The notes: a model not told the origin generated them from the letters alone. Counted from the stretch's first letter, positions 1 through 8,999 are shown. The stretch: 64,000 nucleotides of DNA from Humibacter ginsenosidimutans (GCF_007859675.1 NZ_CP042305.1:2852001-2916000); one strand, 5' to 3'. Made by a program: numbers and translations.

Positions 1-1106
1 ATCAGCACGCCGTCGAGCACGAACACGTATCCGCCGAGCGGCGTCGTCGCACCGATGATCGCCAGCGGAACGGGCAGCAGCGCGAGCACGTTCTGGTCAC
101 CGGTGAACACGTGGCCGAAGATCGGGCTCAGCGCGATGAGCACGACGCCCAGCACGGCACCACCGCCCACGCCCCACAGCAGACAGCGGCGAAGCACGGC
201 GCGCACGGCATCCAGGTCGCCGATTCCGAGCGAGCGGCCGATCAGCGCCTGCGCCGCGATGGCGAGCGCATCGAGCGCGAGCGCCACCGCGTTGTAGACG
301 GCCATGGTCACCTGCCACGCGGCGAGGGCGTCGGACGAGATGTCGGTGGCGAGGGCCACCGCGAGGATGATCGCCACGCGCAGGCTCGCCGTGCGCAGGA
401 ACAGCCACCATCCGCTGCCGGACAGTCCGCGCACTCCGGCCCACCTCGGGCGCAGCTCGGCTCCGACCCGCCTGCCGTGGCGCACGGCGACCACGATGTA
501 GACGGCGGCCATGCCCCACTGCGCGATCACGGTGCCGACCGCCGAACCCACGACGCCGAGACCGGCGCCGTAGATGAAGACGGCGTTCAGCGCGATGTTC
601 GCCGCGAACCCGCCGGAGGCGACCCACAGCGGAGTGCGCGTGTCCTGCAGCCCGCGCAGCAGCCCCGCCGCCGCGTAGACGATGAGCATGGCGGGAAGCC
701 CGGCCATCGACACGGCGAGATACGCGGATGCCTGGCCCGTGACATCCCGCGACGCACCGAACAGCGCCACGAGCGGTGACGCCACGATCGCTCCGACGAC
801 GGCGAGCACGACCCCGATGCCGACCGCGAGCCACATGCCGTCGATGCCGGCCTCGACGGCGTCGCGCTCGTGCCCGGCGCCGAGCCGCCTGGCGACAGCG
901 GGAGTCGTGCCGTAGGCGAGGAACACCATGAGACCGACGATCGTCTGCAGCACGGCGCCGGCAATGCCGAGGGCGGCGAGCGGTGTCGCGCCGAGGTGGC
1001 CGACCATGGCGGAGTCGGCGAGCAGAAAGAGTGGCTCGGCCACGAGCGCGCCGAACGCGGGGACCGCGAGCCGCAGGATCTCGCGGTCGGCAGCGCGGCG
1101 GAGCAT
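1..1106 (-). CDS. MATE family efflux transporter (DinF-like), 3' end outside window
   Basis: This is a multi-pass inner-membrane exporter of the MATE/DinF family, normally a cation-coupled drug or metabolite exporter. The minus-strand frame from the ATG at 1106 stays open to base 1, giving about 368 residues without a stop; the C-terminus lies outside the window. The start reads MLRRAADREILRLAVPAFGA and continues with EPLFLLADSAMVGHLG, the typical first-helix signature of DinF-like proteins. The last visible residues, PLGGYVFVLDGVLI, match the helix-11 region of the family. It is divergent from the ABC exporter operon that starts at 1306, with a 199-base shared promoter region. The substrate cannot be read from sequence. 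Confidence 0.85.
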   Translation of the reverse strand, partial: MLRRAADREILRLAVPAFGALVAEPLFLLADSAMVGHLGATPLAALGIAGAVLQTIVGLMVFLAYGTTPAVARRLGAGHERDAVEAGIDGMWLAVGIGVVLAVVGAIVASPLVALFGASRDVTGQASAYLAVSMAGLPAMLIVYAAAGLLRGLQDTRTPLWVASGGFAANIALNAVFIYGAGLGVVGSAVGTVIAQWGMAAVYIVVAVRHGRRVGAELRPRWAGVRGLSGSGWWLFLRTASLRVAIILAVALATDISSDALAAWQVTMAVYNAVALALDALAIAAQALIGRSLGIGDLDAVRAVLRRCLLWGVGGGAVLGVVLIALSPIFGHVFTGDQNVLALLPVPLAIIGATTPLGGYVFVLDGVL

Positions 1107-1151
1107 CCCTCGACTGTAACGGCACGGGTGAGGGTGCCGAGGGCGCTGCGC

Positions 1152-1208
1152 TGCAGGATATGCGGTGTGCAGACGCGGATATGTCGTCGGGGGCCTGTAT
1201 ATCCTGCA
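1152..1208. promoter_or_regulatory. 10-bp inverted repeat in the MATE/ABC divergent region
   Basis: TGCAGGATAT (1152-1161) is repeated inverted as ATATCCTGCA (1199-1208), with a further GGATATG between them. The pair lies between the divergent starts at 1106 and 1306 and could be a regulator site for the MATE gene. It is followed by a short GCGGC-rich tandem run at about 1211-1233. No function is proven. Confidence 0.3.
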
Positions 1209-1269
1209 CCGCGGCGCGGCGCGGCGCGGCGGCGGCGGCAGGGCTGCCGTAAGGATCCCGTTAGGAACA

Positions 1270-1285
1270 TTCACAAATTTGTGAA
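1270..1285. promoter_or_regulatory. Perfect 16-bp palindrome, probable operator of the ABC exporter operon
   Basis: TTCACAAATTTGTGAA is a perfect palindrome that ends 20 bases before the ATG of the ABC ATPase gene at 1306. The operon encodes its own GbsR/MarR-type DNA-binding protein at 3951-4427. Proteins of this fold bind AT-rich palindromes of this size, so autoregulation is the simplest reading. The site is seen directly; its binding partner is inferred. Confidence 0.55.
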
Positions 1286-1305
1286 ACGAGCGTACTCTCG
1301 CGCTC

Positions 1306-2247
1306 ATGACCTCAGTGATAGAAACCCGCGGCCTGGCGAAGTCCTTCGGCCGCGTCCGCGCTCTCGACGGTCTCGACCTCACGGTCGCCGAGGGCGAGGT
1401 GCACGGCTTTCTCGGGCCGAACGGCGCCGGAAAGTCTACGACCATCAGGGTGCTGCTCGGGCTGATCCGTTCCAGCGGCGGCGAGGCGCGCGTCTTCGGC
1501 GAAGACCCGTGGGGAGAGGCCAGCCGGCTGCACGACCGCATCGCCTACGTGCCGGGCGACGTCGCGCTCTGGCCGAATCTGACCGGCGGCGAGACCATCG
1601 ACTTCATGGCGCGCCTCCGTGGCGCTGACACCCGCTCGACCGACTACAAGAACCGCCGCGCACGCCTCGTGGATGCCTTCCAGTTCGACCCGCGCAAGAA
1701 GGCGGGCACCTACTCGAAGGGCAACCGGCAGAAGGTGTCGCTGATCGCCGCGTTCGCGGTGCCAGCGAGTCTGTACATCTTCGACGAGCCGACCAGCGGA
1801 CTCGACCCCGTGATGGAGGCCGTGTTCTCCGAGGAGGTCGAGCGCATCAAGAAGGCGGACGGCGCGAGCATCCTGCTCTCCAGCCACATCCTCTCCGAGG
1901 TGGAGGCGCTCTGCGACCGGGTGACCATCATCCGCGCCGGCAAGGCGGTCGAGTCGGGCAGCCTGGCCGATCTGCGGCATCTGACGCGCACCGAGGTGTC
2001 GTTCCTCGCCGAGGGTGTGGACGTCGCCGCGGTGGAGGCGCTGGCGGGAGCGCACGAGGTGACGCAGGCGAACGATCGCATCCACTTCACCGTCGACAGC
2101 TCGAACGTCGCGCAGACGCTGCCAGGGCTCGGCGCCCTGAACGTGCAGGCTCTCACCGTTACGCCGCCGTCGCTGGAGGAATTGTTCCTGCGGCACTACG
2201 GCGACGAGATCAGCGCGGCCGACAACTCGCTCGAGCGGGTGTCGTGA
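1306..2247 (+). CDS. ABC transporter ATP-binding protein (export type)
   Basis: This is the ATPase subunit (313 aa) of a two-gene ABC exporter of the drug/antibiotic (DrrA/CcmA-like) type, acting on the inner face of the membrane. Walker A GPNGAGKS lies at residues 37-44, the signature region reads YSKGNRQKVSL, and Walker B is LYIFDEPTSGLDP followed by the switch histidine in LLSSH. A C-terminal extension of about 90 residues is usual for this group. The ATG at 1306 follows the palindrome at 1270-1285 closely. The permease gene starts one base inside its stop codon, so the two are translationally coupled. The transported molecule is unknown. Confidence 0.9.
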   Translation: MTSVIETRGLAKSFGRVRALDGLDLTVAEGEVHGFLGPNGAGKSTTIRVLLGLIRSSGGEARVFGEDPWGEASRLHDRIAYVPGDVALWPNLTGGETIDFMARLRGADTRSTDYKNRRARLVDAFQFDPRKKAGTYSKGNRQKVSLIAAFAVPASLYIFDEPTSGLDPVMEAVFSEEVERIKKADGASILLSSHILSEVEALCDRVTIIRAGKAVESGSLADLRHLTRTEVSFLAEGVDVAAVEALAGAHEVTQANDRIHFTVDSSNVAQTLPGLGALNVQALTVTPPSLEELFLRHYGDEISAADNSLERVS

Positions 2248-3863
2248 TGAGCACCACCGCCGTACTGCTGCGGTTCCGATTGCGGCGCGACCGCGTGCTG
2301 ATGCCCGTGTGGATCGTCGTGATGGCCTTCAGCGTGCTGTTCGTCGCCGCCGCGCTCGCCTCGACGTACAACACGGAGGCGCTCCGCACCTCTGTCATCC
2401 GGCTCGCGGCCGTCGACCCCACACTGCTGGCGCTGCGCGGCGACGCGGACGGCCCGTCGGCCGGATCGTTCTTCGTGATGGAGATCGGCGCCTATCTTGG
2501 CATCCTCGTCGGATTCATGAACACGTTCCTCGCCGTGCGGCACACCAGGGCCGACGAGCAGGCCGGCCGTGCCGAGCTCGTGCTGGCCACCAGGGCGTCC
2601 CGTCGGTCGATGACCGTCTCGACACTGACTCTGGCGGTGATCGCGAACATCCTGGTCGGGCTGTTCGCGGCGCTCGCCGCGATGTCGACGGGCTACGACG
2701 TGCCCGGCTCGTTCACGCTCGGCTGGGAGCTCGCCACCACCGGTCTCGCCTTCTTCGGCATCGGGATGCTGTTCGCCCAGATCTTCTCCACATCGCGTGC
2801 CGCGAACGGCTGGGGCTCCGCTGCGATCGGCGCGTTCTGGATCATCGCGGCGGCGGGCAACGCCGCAGGCACGGTGTCGGCCGACGGTCTGCACGTGACG
2901 CCGGGCGCTGCCATCTGGTTCAGCCCGATCGGGTGGGGCCTGCGCACCCTGCCCTACACGCAGAACCTCTGGTGGCCAGGGCTGCTCAGCCTGGCACTGG
3001 GCGCCGTGCTCATCGTCGTGACCCTTCTTCTGCAGGGAGCACGCGACACTGGAGCCGGGCTGGTGGCTCCGCGGCTCGGCCGGCGCACGGCATCCCCGGC
3101 ACTGCGCGGGCCGATCGGCCTCGCCTGGCGGCTGCAGCGCGGCTCGATCATCGGCTGGGGCATCGGCGCCGTGCTCGGGGCGGCGGCCATCGGCGGGCTG
3201 GGCAAGACGCTCAACGACAGCATCAGCAAGAACAAGGACCTGTCCAAGGCCATCGAGGAGATGGGCACGGGACACGGAACGGTGTTCGAGGTGTTCATCG
3301 GCGTGATGATCGCGCTGATCGGGCTCGTGGTGGCGGGCGCCGCCATCCAGACCGCCATGCGCCTGCGGCAGGAGGAGGCGGCGACCACCGCAGAGACCGT
3401 GCTTGCGACGCCCGTGTCGCGCCTGCGCTGGTACCTGTCGTATGTCGTGGTCGGACTCGTGGCGTCCCTCGTGATCCTGCTGCTCTCGGGGCTCGTGGCC
3501 GGAGGCGAGCTGGCGAACATCGACTCCGGGCTGGTGGGGCAGACGATTCTGCTGTCGCTGGCGCAGCTGCCGGCCGTGGCCGTGTACATGGCGATCACGG
3601 CGCTGGTGTTCGCGCTGGTTCCGAGGCTGACGATCGCCGCCGGCTGGGTGCTCTTCGGCATCGGCGTCGTGCTCGGCGAGTTCGGCAGCCTGCTCAACCT
3701 GCCCGACTGGGTGCGGCAGATCGCACCCACGGCGCACACGGCGGTGCCTCCGATGGCCAGCGCCGACTGGAGCGGAACGTGGTGGCTGGTCGCCGTCGCC
3801 GTCGTCGCCTTCGTGCTCGCCGGCGTCGTCTTCACGAAGCGCGGCCTGGTGTCCAACGGCTGA
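2247..3863 (+). CDS. ABC exporter permease, large hydrophobic subunit
   Basis: This multi-pass membrane protein of 538 residues is the partner of the ATPase just upstream. It looks like a fused permease with two similar halves: each begins with a hydrophobic run and carries a glutamine- or arginine-rich cytoplasmic loop (RHTRADEQAGRAELVLATRA in the first half, RLRQEEAATTAETVLATPVS in the second), as in tandem ABC-2 permeases. I prefer the ATG at 2247, which overlaps the ATPase stop in TGATG; a GTG three bases earlier is the alternative. It is followed after 87 bases by the regulator gene at 3951 and probably shares its transcript. Confidence 0.85.
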   Translation: MSTTAVLLRFRLRRDRVLMPVWIVVMAFSVLFVAAALASTYNTEALRTSVIRLAAVDPTLLALRGDADGPSAGSFFVMEIGAYLGILVGFMNTFLAVRHTRADEQAGRAELVLATRASRRSMTVSTLTLAVIANILVGLFAALAAMSTGYDVPGSFTLGWELATTGLAFFGIGMLFAQIFSTSRAANGWGSAAIGAFWIIAAAGNAAGTVSADGLHVTPGAAIWFSPIGWGLRTLPYTQNLWWPGLLSLALGAVLIVVTLLLQGARDTGAGLVAPRLGRRTASPALRGPIGLAWRLQRGSIIGWGIGAVLGAAAIGGLGKTLNDSISKNKDLSKAIEEMGTGHGTVFEVFIGVMIALIGLVVAGAAIQTAMRLRQEEAATTAETVLATPVSRLRWYLSYVVVGLVASLVILLLSGLVAGGELANIDSGLVGQTILLSLAQLPAVAVYMAITALVFALVPRLTIAAGWVLFGIGVVLGEFGSLLNLPDWVRQIAPTAHTAVPPMASADWSGTWWLVAVAVVAFVLAGVVFTKRGLVSNG

Positions 3864-3950
3864 GGTCGCGATCGCGGAACGGTCGGTCGTGCGGATGCCG
3901 CGGAATCGGCAACCGTGCGACCGACCGGCAGAATCTAAGGGGGAGGAAAC

Positions 3951-4427
3951 ATGGCACGTGACGAGCAGGAGGCGCGCGCCTACGTCGAGCGCACCGCAGC
4001 GGTGTTGAACGGCGCAGGCTTTCCGCGCATGCCGTCTCGTGTGCTCATGACACTCACCGCGGCGGAGACGCCTCTCACCGCGGCCGAACTCGCCGAACGA
4101 CTGCATGCCAGCGCCGCCGCCATCTCCGGAGCGGTGCGCTACCTGCAGACTCTCGCGATGGTGAACCGGGTCTCCCAGCCGGGCAGTCGACGCGACGTCT
4201 ACGAGCTGCCCCAGAACGCCTGGTATGCCGCGACCATGGCAGAGGGTCGGATCTACGAGGCCATCATCACCATGAGCGAGGCGGCGGTGGATGCCGTGGG
4301 CGGCGCAGCCTCGCAGGCCGGGCGCCGCGTGCAGGAGATGGCCGACTTCATGCGGTTCGTGCAGCGCCGAATGCCCGAGCTGCTCGAGGAGTGGAACGTG
4401 CTGCGTGGGGCTCCCGGCGAGAGCTGA
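3951..4427 (+). CDS. GbsR/MarR-family transcriptional regulator
   Basis: This 158-residue winged-helix DNA-binding protein ends the ABC exporter operon. The helix-turn-helix lies at about residues 30-75, including PLTAAELAERLHASAAAISG and VRYLQTLAMVNRVSQPGSRR, the pattern of the GbsR branch of the MarR superfamily. The C-terminal half is helical and probably dimerises. A purine-rich ribosome-binding site (GGGGGAGG) precedes the ATG. Regulators of this kind commonly sit with ABC exporter genes in actinobacteria and repress them. The perfect palindrome at 1270-1285 is the best candidate operator. The inducer is unknown. Confidence 0.85.
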   Translation: MARDEQEARAYVERTAAVLNGAGFPRMPSRVLMTLTAAETPLTAAELAERLHASAAAISGAVRYLQTLAMVNRVSQPGSRRDVYELPQNAWYAATMAEGRIYEAIITMSEAAVDAVGGAASQAGRRVQEMADFMRFVQRRMPELLEEWNVLRGAPGES

Positions 4428-4458
4428 CGCCGTCACGGGACTCGCGGCGACGGCCGCC

Positions 4459-4464
4459 TAGGCT
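4459..4464 (+). promoter_or_regulatory. -10 box TAGGCT of the M13 peptidase gene, leaderless start
   Basis: TAGGCT ends 7 bases before the ATG at 4472. This spacing puts the transcript start at or next to the start codon, so the mRNA is probably leaderless. No convincing -35 element is visible at normal spacing. The same arrangement recurs at hemE and hemB. Confidence 0.5.
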
Positions 4465-4471
4465 GGAGTGC

Positions 4472-6469
4472 ATGACTGACGCGGCGCAGAAGCCTGGCGA
4501 GAACGACGCAGAGACCACCCTCTCCTCCGGCATCCTCATCGACGAGCTCGATCCGGGCATCCGCCCTGCGGACGATCTGTATCGGCACGTCAACGAGAAG
4601 TGGATCGAGCGCACCGAGATTCCGGCCGACAAGGCCCGCTGGGGCTCGTTCATGATCCTCGCCGAGGAGTCGGAGAAGGCGGTGCACGCCATCATCGAGG
4701 AGGCGCAGCAGGCCGAGGAGGGCACGGAGGCCCGCAAATTCGGCGACCTGTTCGCGAGCTTCATGAACACCGACCGCATCGACGAGCTCGGGCTGAAGCC
4801 CATCGAGTCGCGGCTCGCGCTCGCGGGCAACGTCGACTCCGTCGAGAGCCTTCTCTCCACGATCGGTCGGCTCGAGAAAGGCGGCCTGAGCGGCTTCTAC
4901 CAGCTCTTCGTCGACAACGATCCCGGCAATCCCGAACGCTATCTCGTGTTCGTCGAGCAGGGCGGAATCTCGCTGCCCGACGAGAGCTACTACCGCGAGG
5001 AGCGTTTCGCCGACGTGCGCAAGGCCTACGTCGACCACGTGCAGCGCATGTTCGAGCTCGCCGGGGTTCAGGATGCCCCGAAGTGCGCCCAGAACGTCTT
5101 CGACCTCGAGACCGCGATCGCCTCGCACCACTGGGACAACGTGGCCAGCCGCGACAGCGAGAAGACCTACAACCCGTTCAGCTGGGCGGATGCCGCGGCC
5201 CTCGCCCCCGGCGTCGACCTCGGTGTGTGGCTGAAGGCGCTCGGCGCCCCCGACGGCGCATTCGACGAGGTCGTGCTGCGCCAGCCGAGCTTCACCACGG
5301 GTCTGGGCGAGTTGCTCGTCGATGACCGGCTCTCGCAGTGGCGCGACTGGCTCAGCTGGAAGGTGCTGCACGATGCCGCCCCGTATCTCACGGGCGACTT
5401 CGTCGACGCCAACTTCGACTTCTACGGGCGCACGCTCACCGGCACGCCGCAGATCCGTGAGCGGTGGAAGCGCGGGGTCTCGCTCGTGGAGGGCGCGATG
5501 GGCGAGGCCGTGGGACGCGTGTACGTTGAGCGGCACTTCCCGCCGGAGTCGAAGCGACGCATGGACATCCTCGTCGGCAACCTCATCCGCGCATATGAGC
5601 AGTCGATTCGCAGCCTCGACTGGATGGGCGAAGAGACGCGCGACCGCGCCCTCGACAAGCTCAAGAAGTTCACCCCCAAGATCGGCTATCCGGTGAAGTG
5701 GCGCGACTACTCGAGCCTGATCGTCGACCCCGCCGATCTGGCCGGAAACGTGCGCCGGTCGTCGGAGTTCGAGTTTCAGCGCGAACTCGGCAAGATCGGC
5801 AAGCCGATCGACCGCGACGAGTGGTTCATGACGCCGCAGACGATCAATGCGTACTACAACCCGGGCTTCAACGAGATCGTCTTTCCCGCGGCCATCCTGC
5901 AGTTCCCGTTCTTCGATCCGACCCGGGATGACGCGGCCAACTACGGCGCGATCGGTGCCGTCATCGGGCACGAGATCGGTCACGGCTTCGACGACCAGGG
6001 CTCCAAGTTCGACGGCGACGGCAAGCTCGACGACTGGTGGACGTCCGCCGACCGCAAGGCGTTCGAACGCCGCACCGAGGCGCTCATCGCGCAGTACGAC
6101 GCTCTCGCGCCCGCGCAGGTTCCCGACCACCACGTGAACGGCGCGCTCACGATCGGCGAGAACATCGGCGACCTCGGCGGACTCGGCATCGCGTGGAAGG
6201 CCTATCTGATCGCGCTCGACGGCCAGGAGCCGCCGGTCATCGACGGACTCTCAGGCGCGAAGAGGTTCTTCCTCTCGTGGGGTCAGTCATGGCAGCAGAA
6301 GGGCCGCAATGAGGAGGTCATCCGGCTGCTCGCGATCGACCCGCACTCGCCCAACGAGTTCCGTTGCAACCAGATCGTGCGCAACATCGACCCGTTCTAC
6401 GACGCGTTCGACGTGCAGCCGACGGATGCCGCGTGGCTCGCCCCCGAGCACCGCGTACGCATCTGGTAG
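4472..6469 (+). CDS. M13 (neprilysin/PepO) family zinc metallopeptidase
   Basis: This 665-residue endopeptidase should cleave oligopeptides. The zinc site is complete: HEIGH at residues 500-504, the third ligand Glu563 in ENIGDLGG, and the family word NAYYNP upstream for substrate binding. The N-terminal helical M13_N domain occupies about residues 30-420. The C-terminus ends in HRVRIW, as is normal for the family. I see no signal peptide or membrane anchor, so it is probably cytosolic, unlike neprilysin. A longer frame exists upstream, but the ATG at 4472 fits the -10 box at 4459-4464 and gives the normal start (MTDAAQKPG). Confidence 0.92.
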   Translation: MTDAAQKPGENDAETTLSSGILIDELDPGIRPADDLYRHVNEKWIERTEIPADKARWGSFMILAEESEKAVHAIIEEAQQAEEGTEARKFGDLFASFMNTDRIDELGLKPIESRLALAGNVDSVESLLSTIGRLEKGGLSGFYQLFVDNDPGNPERYLVFVEQGGISLPDESYYREERFADVRKAYVDHVQRMFELAGVQDAPKCAQNVFDLETAIASHHWDNVASRDSEKTYNPFSWADAAALAPGVDLGVWLKALGAPDGAFDEVVLRQPSFTTGLGELLVDDRLSQWRDWLSWKVLHDAAPYLTGDFVDANFDFYGRTLTGTPQIRERWKRGVSLVEGAMGEAVGRVYVERHFPPESKRRMDILVGNLIRAYEQSIRSLDWMGEETRDRALDKLKKFTPKIGYPVKWRDYSSLIVDPADLAGNVRRSSEFEFQRELGKIGKPIDRDEWFMTPQTINAYYNPGFNEIVFPAAILQFPFFDPTRDDAANYGAIGAVIGHEIGHGFDDQGSKFDGDGKLDDWWTSADRKAFERRTEALIAQYDALAPAQVPDHHVNGALTIGENIGDLGGLGIAWKAYLIALDGQEPPVIDGLSGAKRFFLSWGQSWQQKGRNEEVIRLLAIDPHSPNEFRCNQIVRNIDPFYDAFDVQPTDAAWLAPEHRVRIW

Positions 6470-6591
6470 CAGCCTTCGCGCACCGCGCGGCGGTGGCTGA
6501 TGGGCATGGTTTGATGGAGAGATCACACGAGGCCGTATCGGGGGGTGCGGCTGCCATCAGTCATTTCACGTTCGAGGATCGAGAGCAGACA

Positions 6592-7500
6592 GTGACCGCC
6601 CCCGTGCAAGGCTCAGAGCGCCGTTCGCGTCACGCCGGAGCACGTCGGGGCAAGCACCGCGGACACGAGCCGGCCGACAGCTTCAGCCGCGGCTTCGCCG
6701 CGCTCGGCGAGCTGGCGCTGTCGGGAGTGCAGGTCTCCGCGCGGGCGATCGACCTCACGAGCGGCGCCGTTCTGTTCTCCGTCGACGACCATGTGGTCAT
6801 GCCCACCGCCTCGATCGGAAAGGTGCTGCTGCTCATCGAGCTCGCCGCACGCCTCGAGGCGCGCGAGACCAGTCCGCTCAGCCTCGTCGATCGCACCCAG
6901 TCGGATGCCGTCGCCGACTCCGGCATCTGGCAGCACCTGGCCGTTCCCTCCCTTCCCCTCGCCGACCTGGCGGCCCTCGTCGGGGCGGCCAGCGACAACC
7001 TCGCCACCAACGTGCTGCTGCGTCGCATCGGACTGGAGTCCGTGCGCGTGCGAGCGGAACGGCTCGGCCTCAAGCACACCGCCATGCTCGACCTCGTGCG
7101 CGACCACCGCGGCCCCGACGACGCTCCGCAACTCTCGGTGGGCAGTGCGAAGGAGCTCACCTGGCTGTTCTCGGCCCTCGCCAGGGGCGAGGTGGTGGAT
7201 GCCGCCACCAGCAAGCGTGTCGTCGGCTGGCTCTCGCTCAACCACGACCTCTCCATGGTGGCGAGTGCCTTCGGGCTCGACCCGCTGTCGCACCGTGGTC
7301 CCGACCACGGGCTGCTCCTGATGAACAAGACCGGCACCGACTCGGGCGTGCGCAGCGAGGTCGGGGTGTTGCGCGGACCGGGAGCCGGCGTGGCCTACGC
7401 GGTGTCGACATCCTTCGACGACACCGACCTCTCGAGCAGGCTCGGCGTGCTCGACGGGATGCGCGCGGTCGGCCGCGACCTGCTCGAGTACGTTCACTAG
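6592..7500 (+). CDS. Class A beta-lactamase-like serine hydrolase lacking the omega-loop glutamate
   Basis: This is a penicillin-binding/beta-lactamase-fold protein of 302 residues from the GTG at 6592. Ser74 and Lys77 form the SxxK motif (TASIGK), Ser134 starts SDN, and Lys246 starts KTG, so the acylation machinery is present. The omega-loop ExxLN motif of true class A enzymes is absent: the corresponding stretch reads MLDLVRDHRGPDD. Deacylation of beta-lactams is therefore doubtful, and a peptidase or esterase role is as likely. There is no signal peptide; the N-terminus is basic. An in-frame ATG at 6514 is an alternative start. The neighbouring genes give no further clue. Confidence 0.75.
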   Translation: MTAPVQGSERRSRHAGARRGKHRGHEPADSFSRGFAALGELALSGVQVSARAIDLTSGAVLFSVDDHVVMPTASIGKVLLLIELAARLEARETSPLSLVDRTQSDAVADSGIWQHLAVPSLPLADLAALVGAASDNLATNVLLRRIGLESVRVRAERLGLKHTAMLDLVRDHRGPDDAPQLSVGSAKELTWLFSALARGEVVDAATSKRVVGWLSLNHDLSMVASAFGLDPLSHRGPDHGLLLMNKTGTDSGVRSEVGVLRGPGAGVAYAVSTSFDDTDLSSRLGVLDGMRAVGRDLLEYVH

Positions 7501-7662
7501 GTGTACTCCGGAGGGCGCCGGGGGCATCCTCAGGCCCGCAGCGGTGCCGTGACGTGCCGCAATCAGCGCCGATCGCGGCGAAATGGCCGGATCTTGTCGA
7601 TCGGCGACGCGCGCACTGTGTTCACGGTTTGTAAATATTTGGCACAATGCCCGGCCGATACG

Positions 7663-7692
7663 TTGCGGTTCGGATTGCCACTCTTCTAGGGT
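7663..7692 (+). promoter_or_regulatory. Probable sigma-70-type promoter of the liv operon
   Basis: TTGCGG (7663-7668) and TAGGGT (7687-7692) are separated by 18 bases and lie 70 bases before the livK start. An AT-rich patch (TTGTAAATATTTGG, about 7629-7642) just upstream is unusual for this GC-rich sequence and may be a regulator or UP-element site. Short hairpins follow in the leader (ATTGC/GCAAT). The rest of the 7501-7762 gap shows no coding sign. Confidence 0.4.
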
Positions 7693-7762
7693 TCAGGACA
7701 TTGCAACCACGCAATGCGGGGCTTCCGACATGCCCGCACGAAGATGTGAAAGGCAACACCAC

Positions 7763-8983
7763 ATGGCACCCAAGAGGATCATCGGGGCCGTCGCCGCTGC
7801 TGCGGCGATCGCCCTGCTGACGGCTGGTTGTGTGAACCAGTCGTCAACCGGTGGATCGACCTCCGCAGCAAGTAAGGTCGACCTCCCGGTGCAGTCATCG
7901 ATCTCGGTTCCGAAAGACGCCGTACTTCCCGCCGGCGACGGCAACGCGAAGTGCGCGAGCGATCTGACGATCGCGTACATCGGCGCAGAGACCGGTCCGA
8001 ACGCCCAGCTCGGCATCAACATCTACGACGGCGTTCAGCTGGCCATCGACCAGCACAACAAGGCGAACCCGGGCTGCAAGGTGCAGTTCAAGAAGTTCGA
8101 CACCGAGGGCGACCCGGGCAAGGCACCTGGCGTCGTGACCCAGGCGGTGAACGAGAAGGACATCATCGGCGTCGTCGGTCTCCCGTTCTCGGGTGAGTCG
8201 CAGGCGACCGGCGGAATCTTCGAGCAGGCCGGCCTCGTTCACATCACCGCGTCGGCCACGAACCCCGGCCTGACCAAGAACGGCTGGACCACCTTCTTCC
8301 GCGCACTGGGCAACGACAACGTGCAGGGCCCTGCCGCGGCGACCTTCATCACGAAGGAGCTGAAGGACCAGAAGGTCTACGTCGTGCAGGATGACTCGGA
8401 CTACGGCATCGGCCTGTCCACCGCCATCCAGAAGGCGCTCGGCTCCAAGGTGGTCGGCACCGACAAGGTGACCACCGGTCAGAAGGACTTCTCGGCGACG
8501 GTCTCGAAGATCATGAACGCGAAGCCCGACGCGGTGTTCTACTCCGGCTACTACGCCGAGGGCGCGCCGTTCGACCAGCAGCTGGTCAACAAAGGTTACA
8601 AGGGCGTGTTCGTCGGCCCCGACGGGGTGAAGGACGACCAGTTCATCAAGCTGGCCGGCAACGCATCCGACAACGCCTACTTCACCTGCCCCTGCATCCC
8701 CGGTGAGCTCATCAAGAGCTTCTCGGATGCCTACGAGTCGGCCTTCAACGCGGCTCCCGGCACCTACTCCATCGAGGGTTATGACTCGGCGACGATCCTG
8801 CTCGCCGGCATCGACAAGGGCAACACCGACCGCTCGAAGCTCAAGGACTGGGTCAAGAACTACGACGCGGACGGTCTGAGCAAGCACTACCAGTGGGACT
8901 CCACCGGTGAGCTCGCCAAGTCGACGGTGTACGGCTACAAGGTCGACAACGGCAAGATCGTGTCGGTCGGCGCGATCAAGTAG
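7763..8983 (+). CDS. livK: Branched-chain amino-acid ABC transporter substrate-binding lipoprotein
   Basis: This extracytoplasmic binding protein (406 aa) captures leucine/isoleucine/valine-type substrates for the LivHMGF transporter encoded just downstream. The N-terminus has a lipoprotein signal with lipobox LTAGC, so it is tethered to the outer face of the membrane. The body is a type I periplasmic-binding fold, including IAYIGAETGPNAQLG near the start. It starts at the ATG at 7763 behind an AAAGG ribosome-binding site; the longer upstream frame lacks a leader. It is separated from livH by a 15-bp stem hairpin. Exact substrate preference, for example amino acids versus amides, cannot be decided. 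Confidence 0.9.
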   Translation: MAPKRIIGAVAAAAAIALLTAGCVNQSSTGGSTSAASKVDLPVQSSISVPKDAVLPAGDGNAKCASDLTIAYIGAETGPNAQLGINIYDGVQLAIDQHNKANPGCKVQFKKFDTEGDPGKAPGVVTQAVNEKDIIGVVGLPFSGESQATGGIFEQAGLVHITASATNPGLTKNGWTTFFRALGNDNVQGPAAATFITKELKDQKVYVVQDDSDYGIGLSTAIQKALGSKVVGTDKVTTGQKDFSATVSKIMNAKPDAVFYSGYYAEGAPFDQQLVNKGYKGVFVGPDGVKDDQFIKLAGNASDNAYFTCPCIPGELIKSFSDAYESAFNAAPGTYSIEGYDSATILLAGIDKGNTDRSKLKDWVKNYDADGLSKHYQWDSTGELAKSTVYGYKVDNGKIVSVGAIK

Positions 8984-8999
8984 GCGACGCACTGATATC

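Noticed and set aside
2196..4436. Long minus-strand open frame opposite the ABC permease
   Set aside because: It is antisense to a clear operon, lacks a start context, and reads as low-complexity His/Arg/Asp repeats.
6592..7500. Calling the serine hydrolase a beta-lactam resistance gene
   Set aside because: It lacks the deacylation glutamate and a signal peptide, so resistance cannot be inferred.
7694..7701. A further CAGGACAT copy in the liv promoter region as a member of the palindrome family
   Set aside because: It is a single unpaired 8-mer with no inverted partner; chance occurrence is likely.
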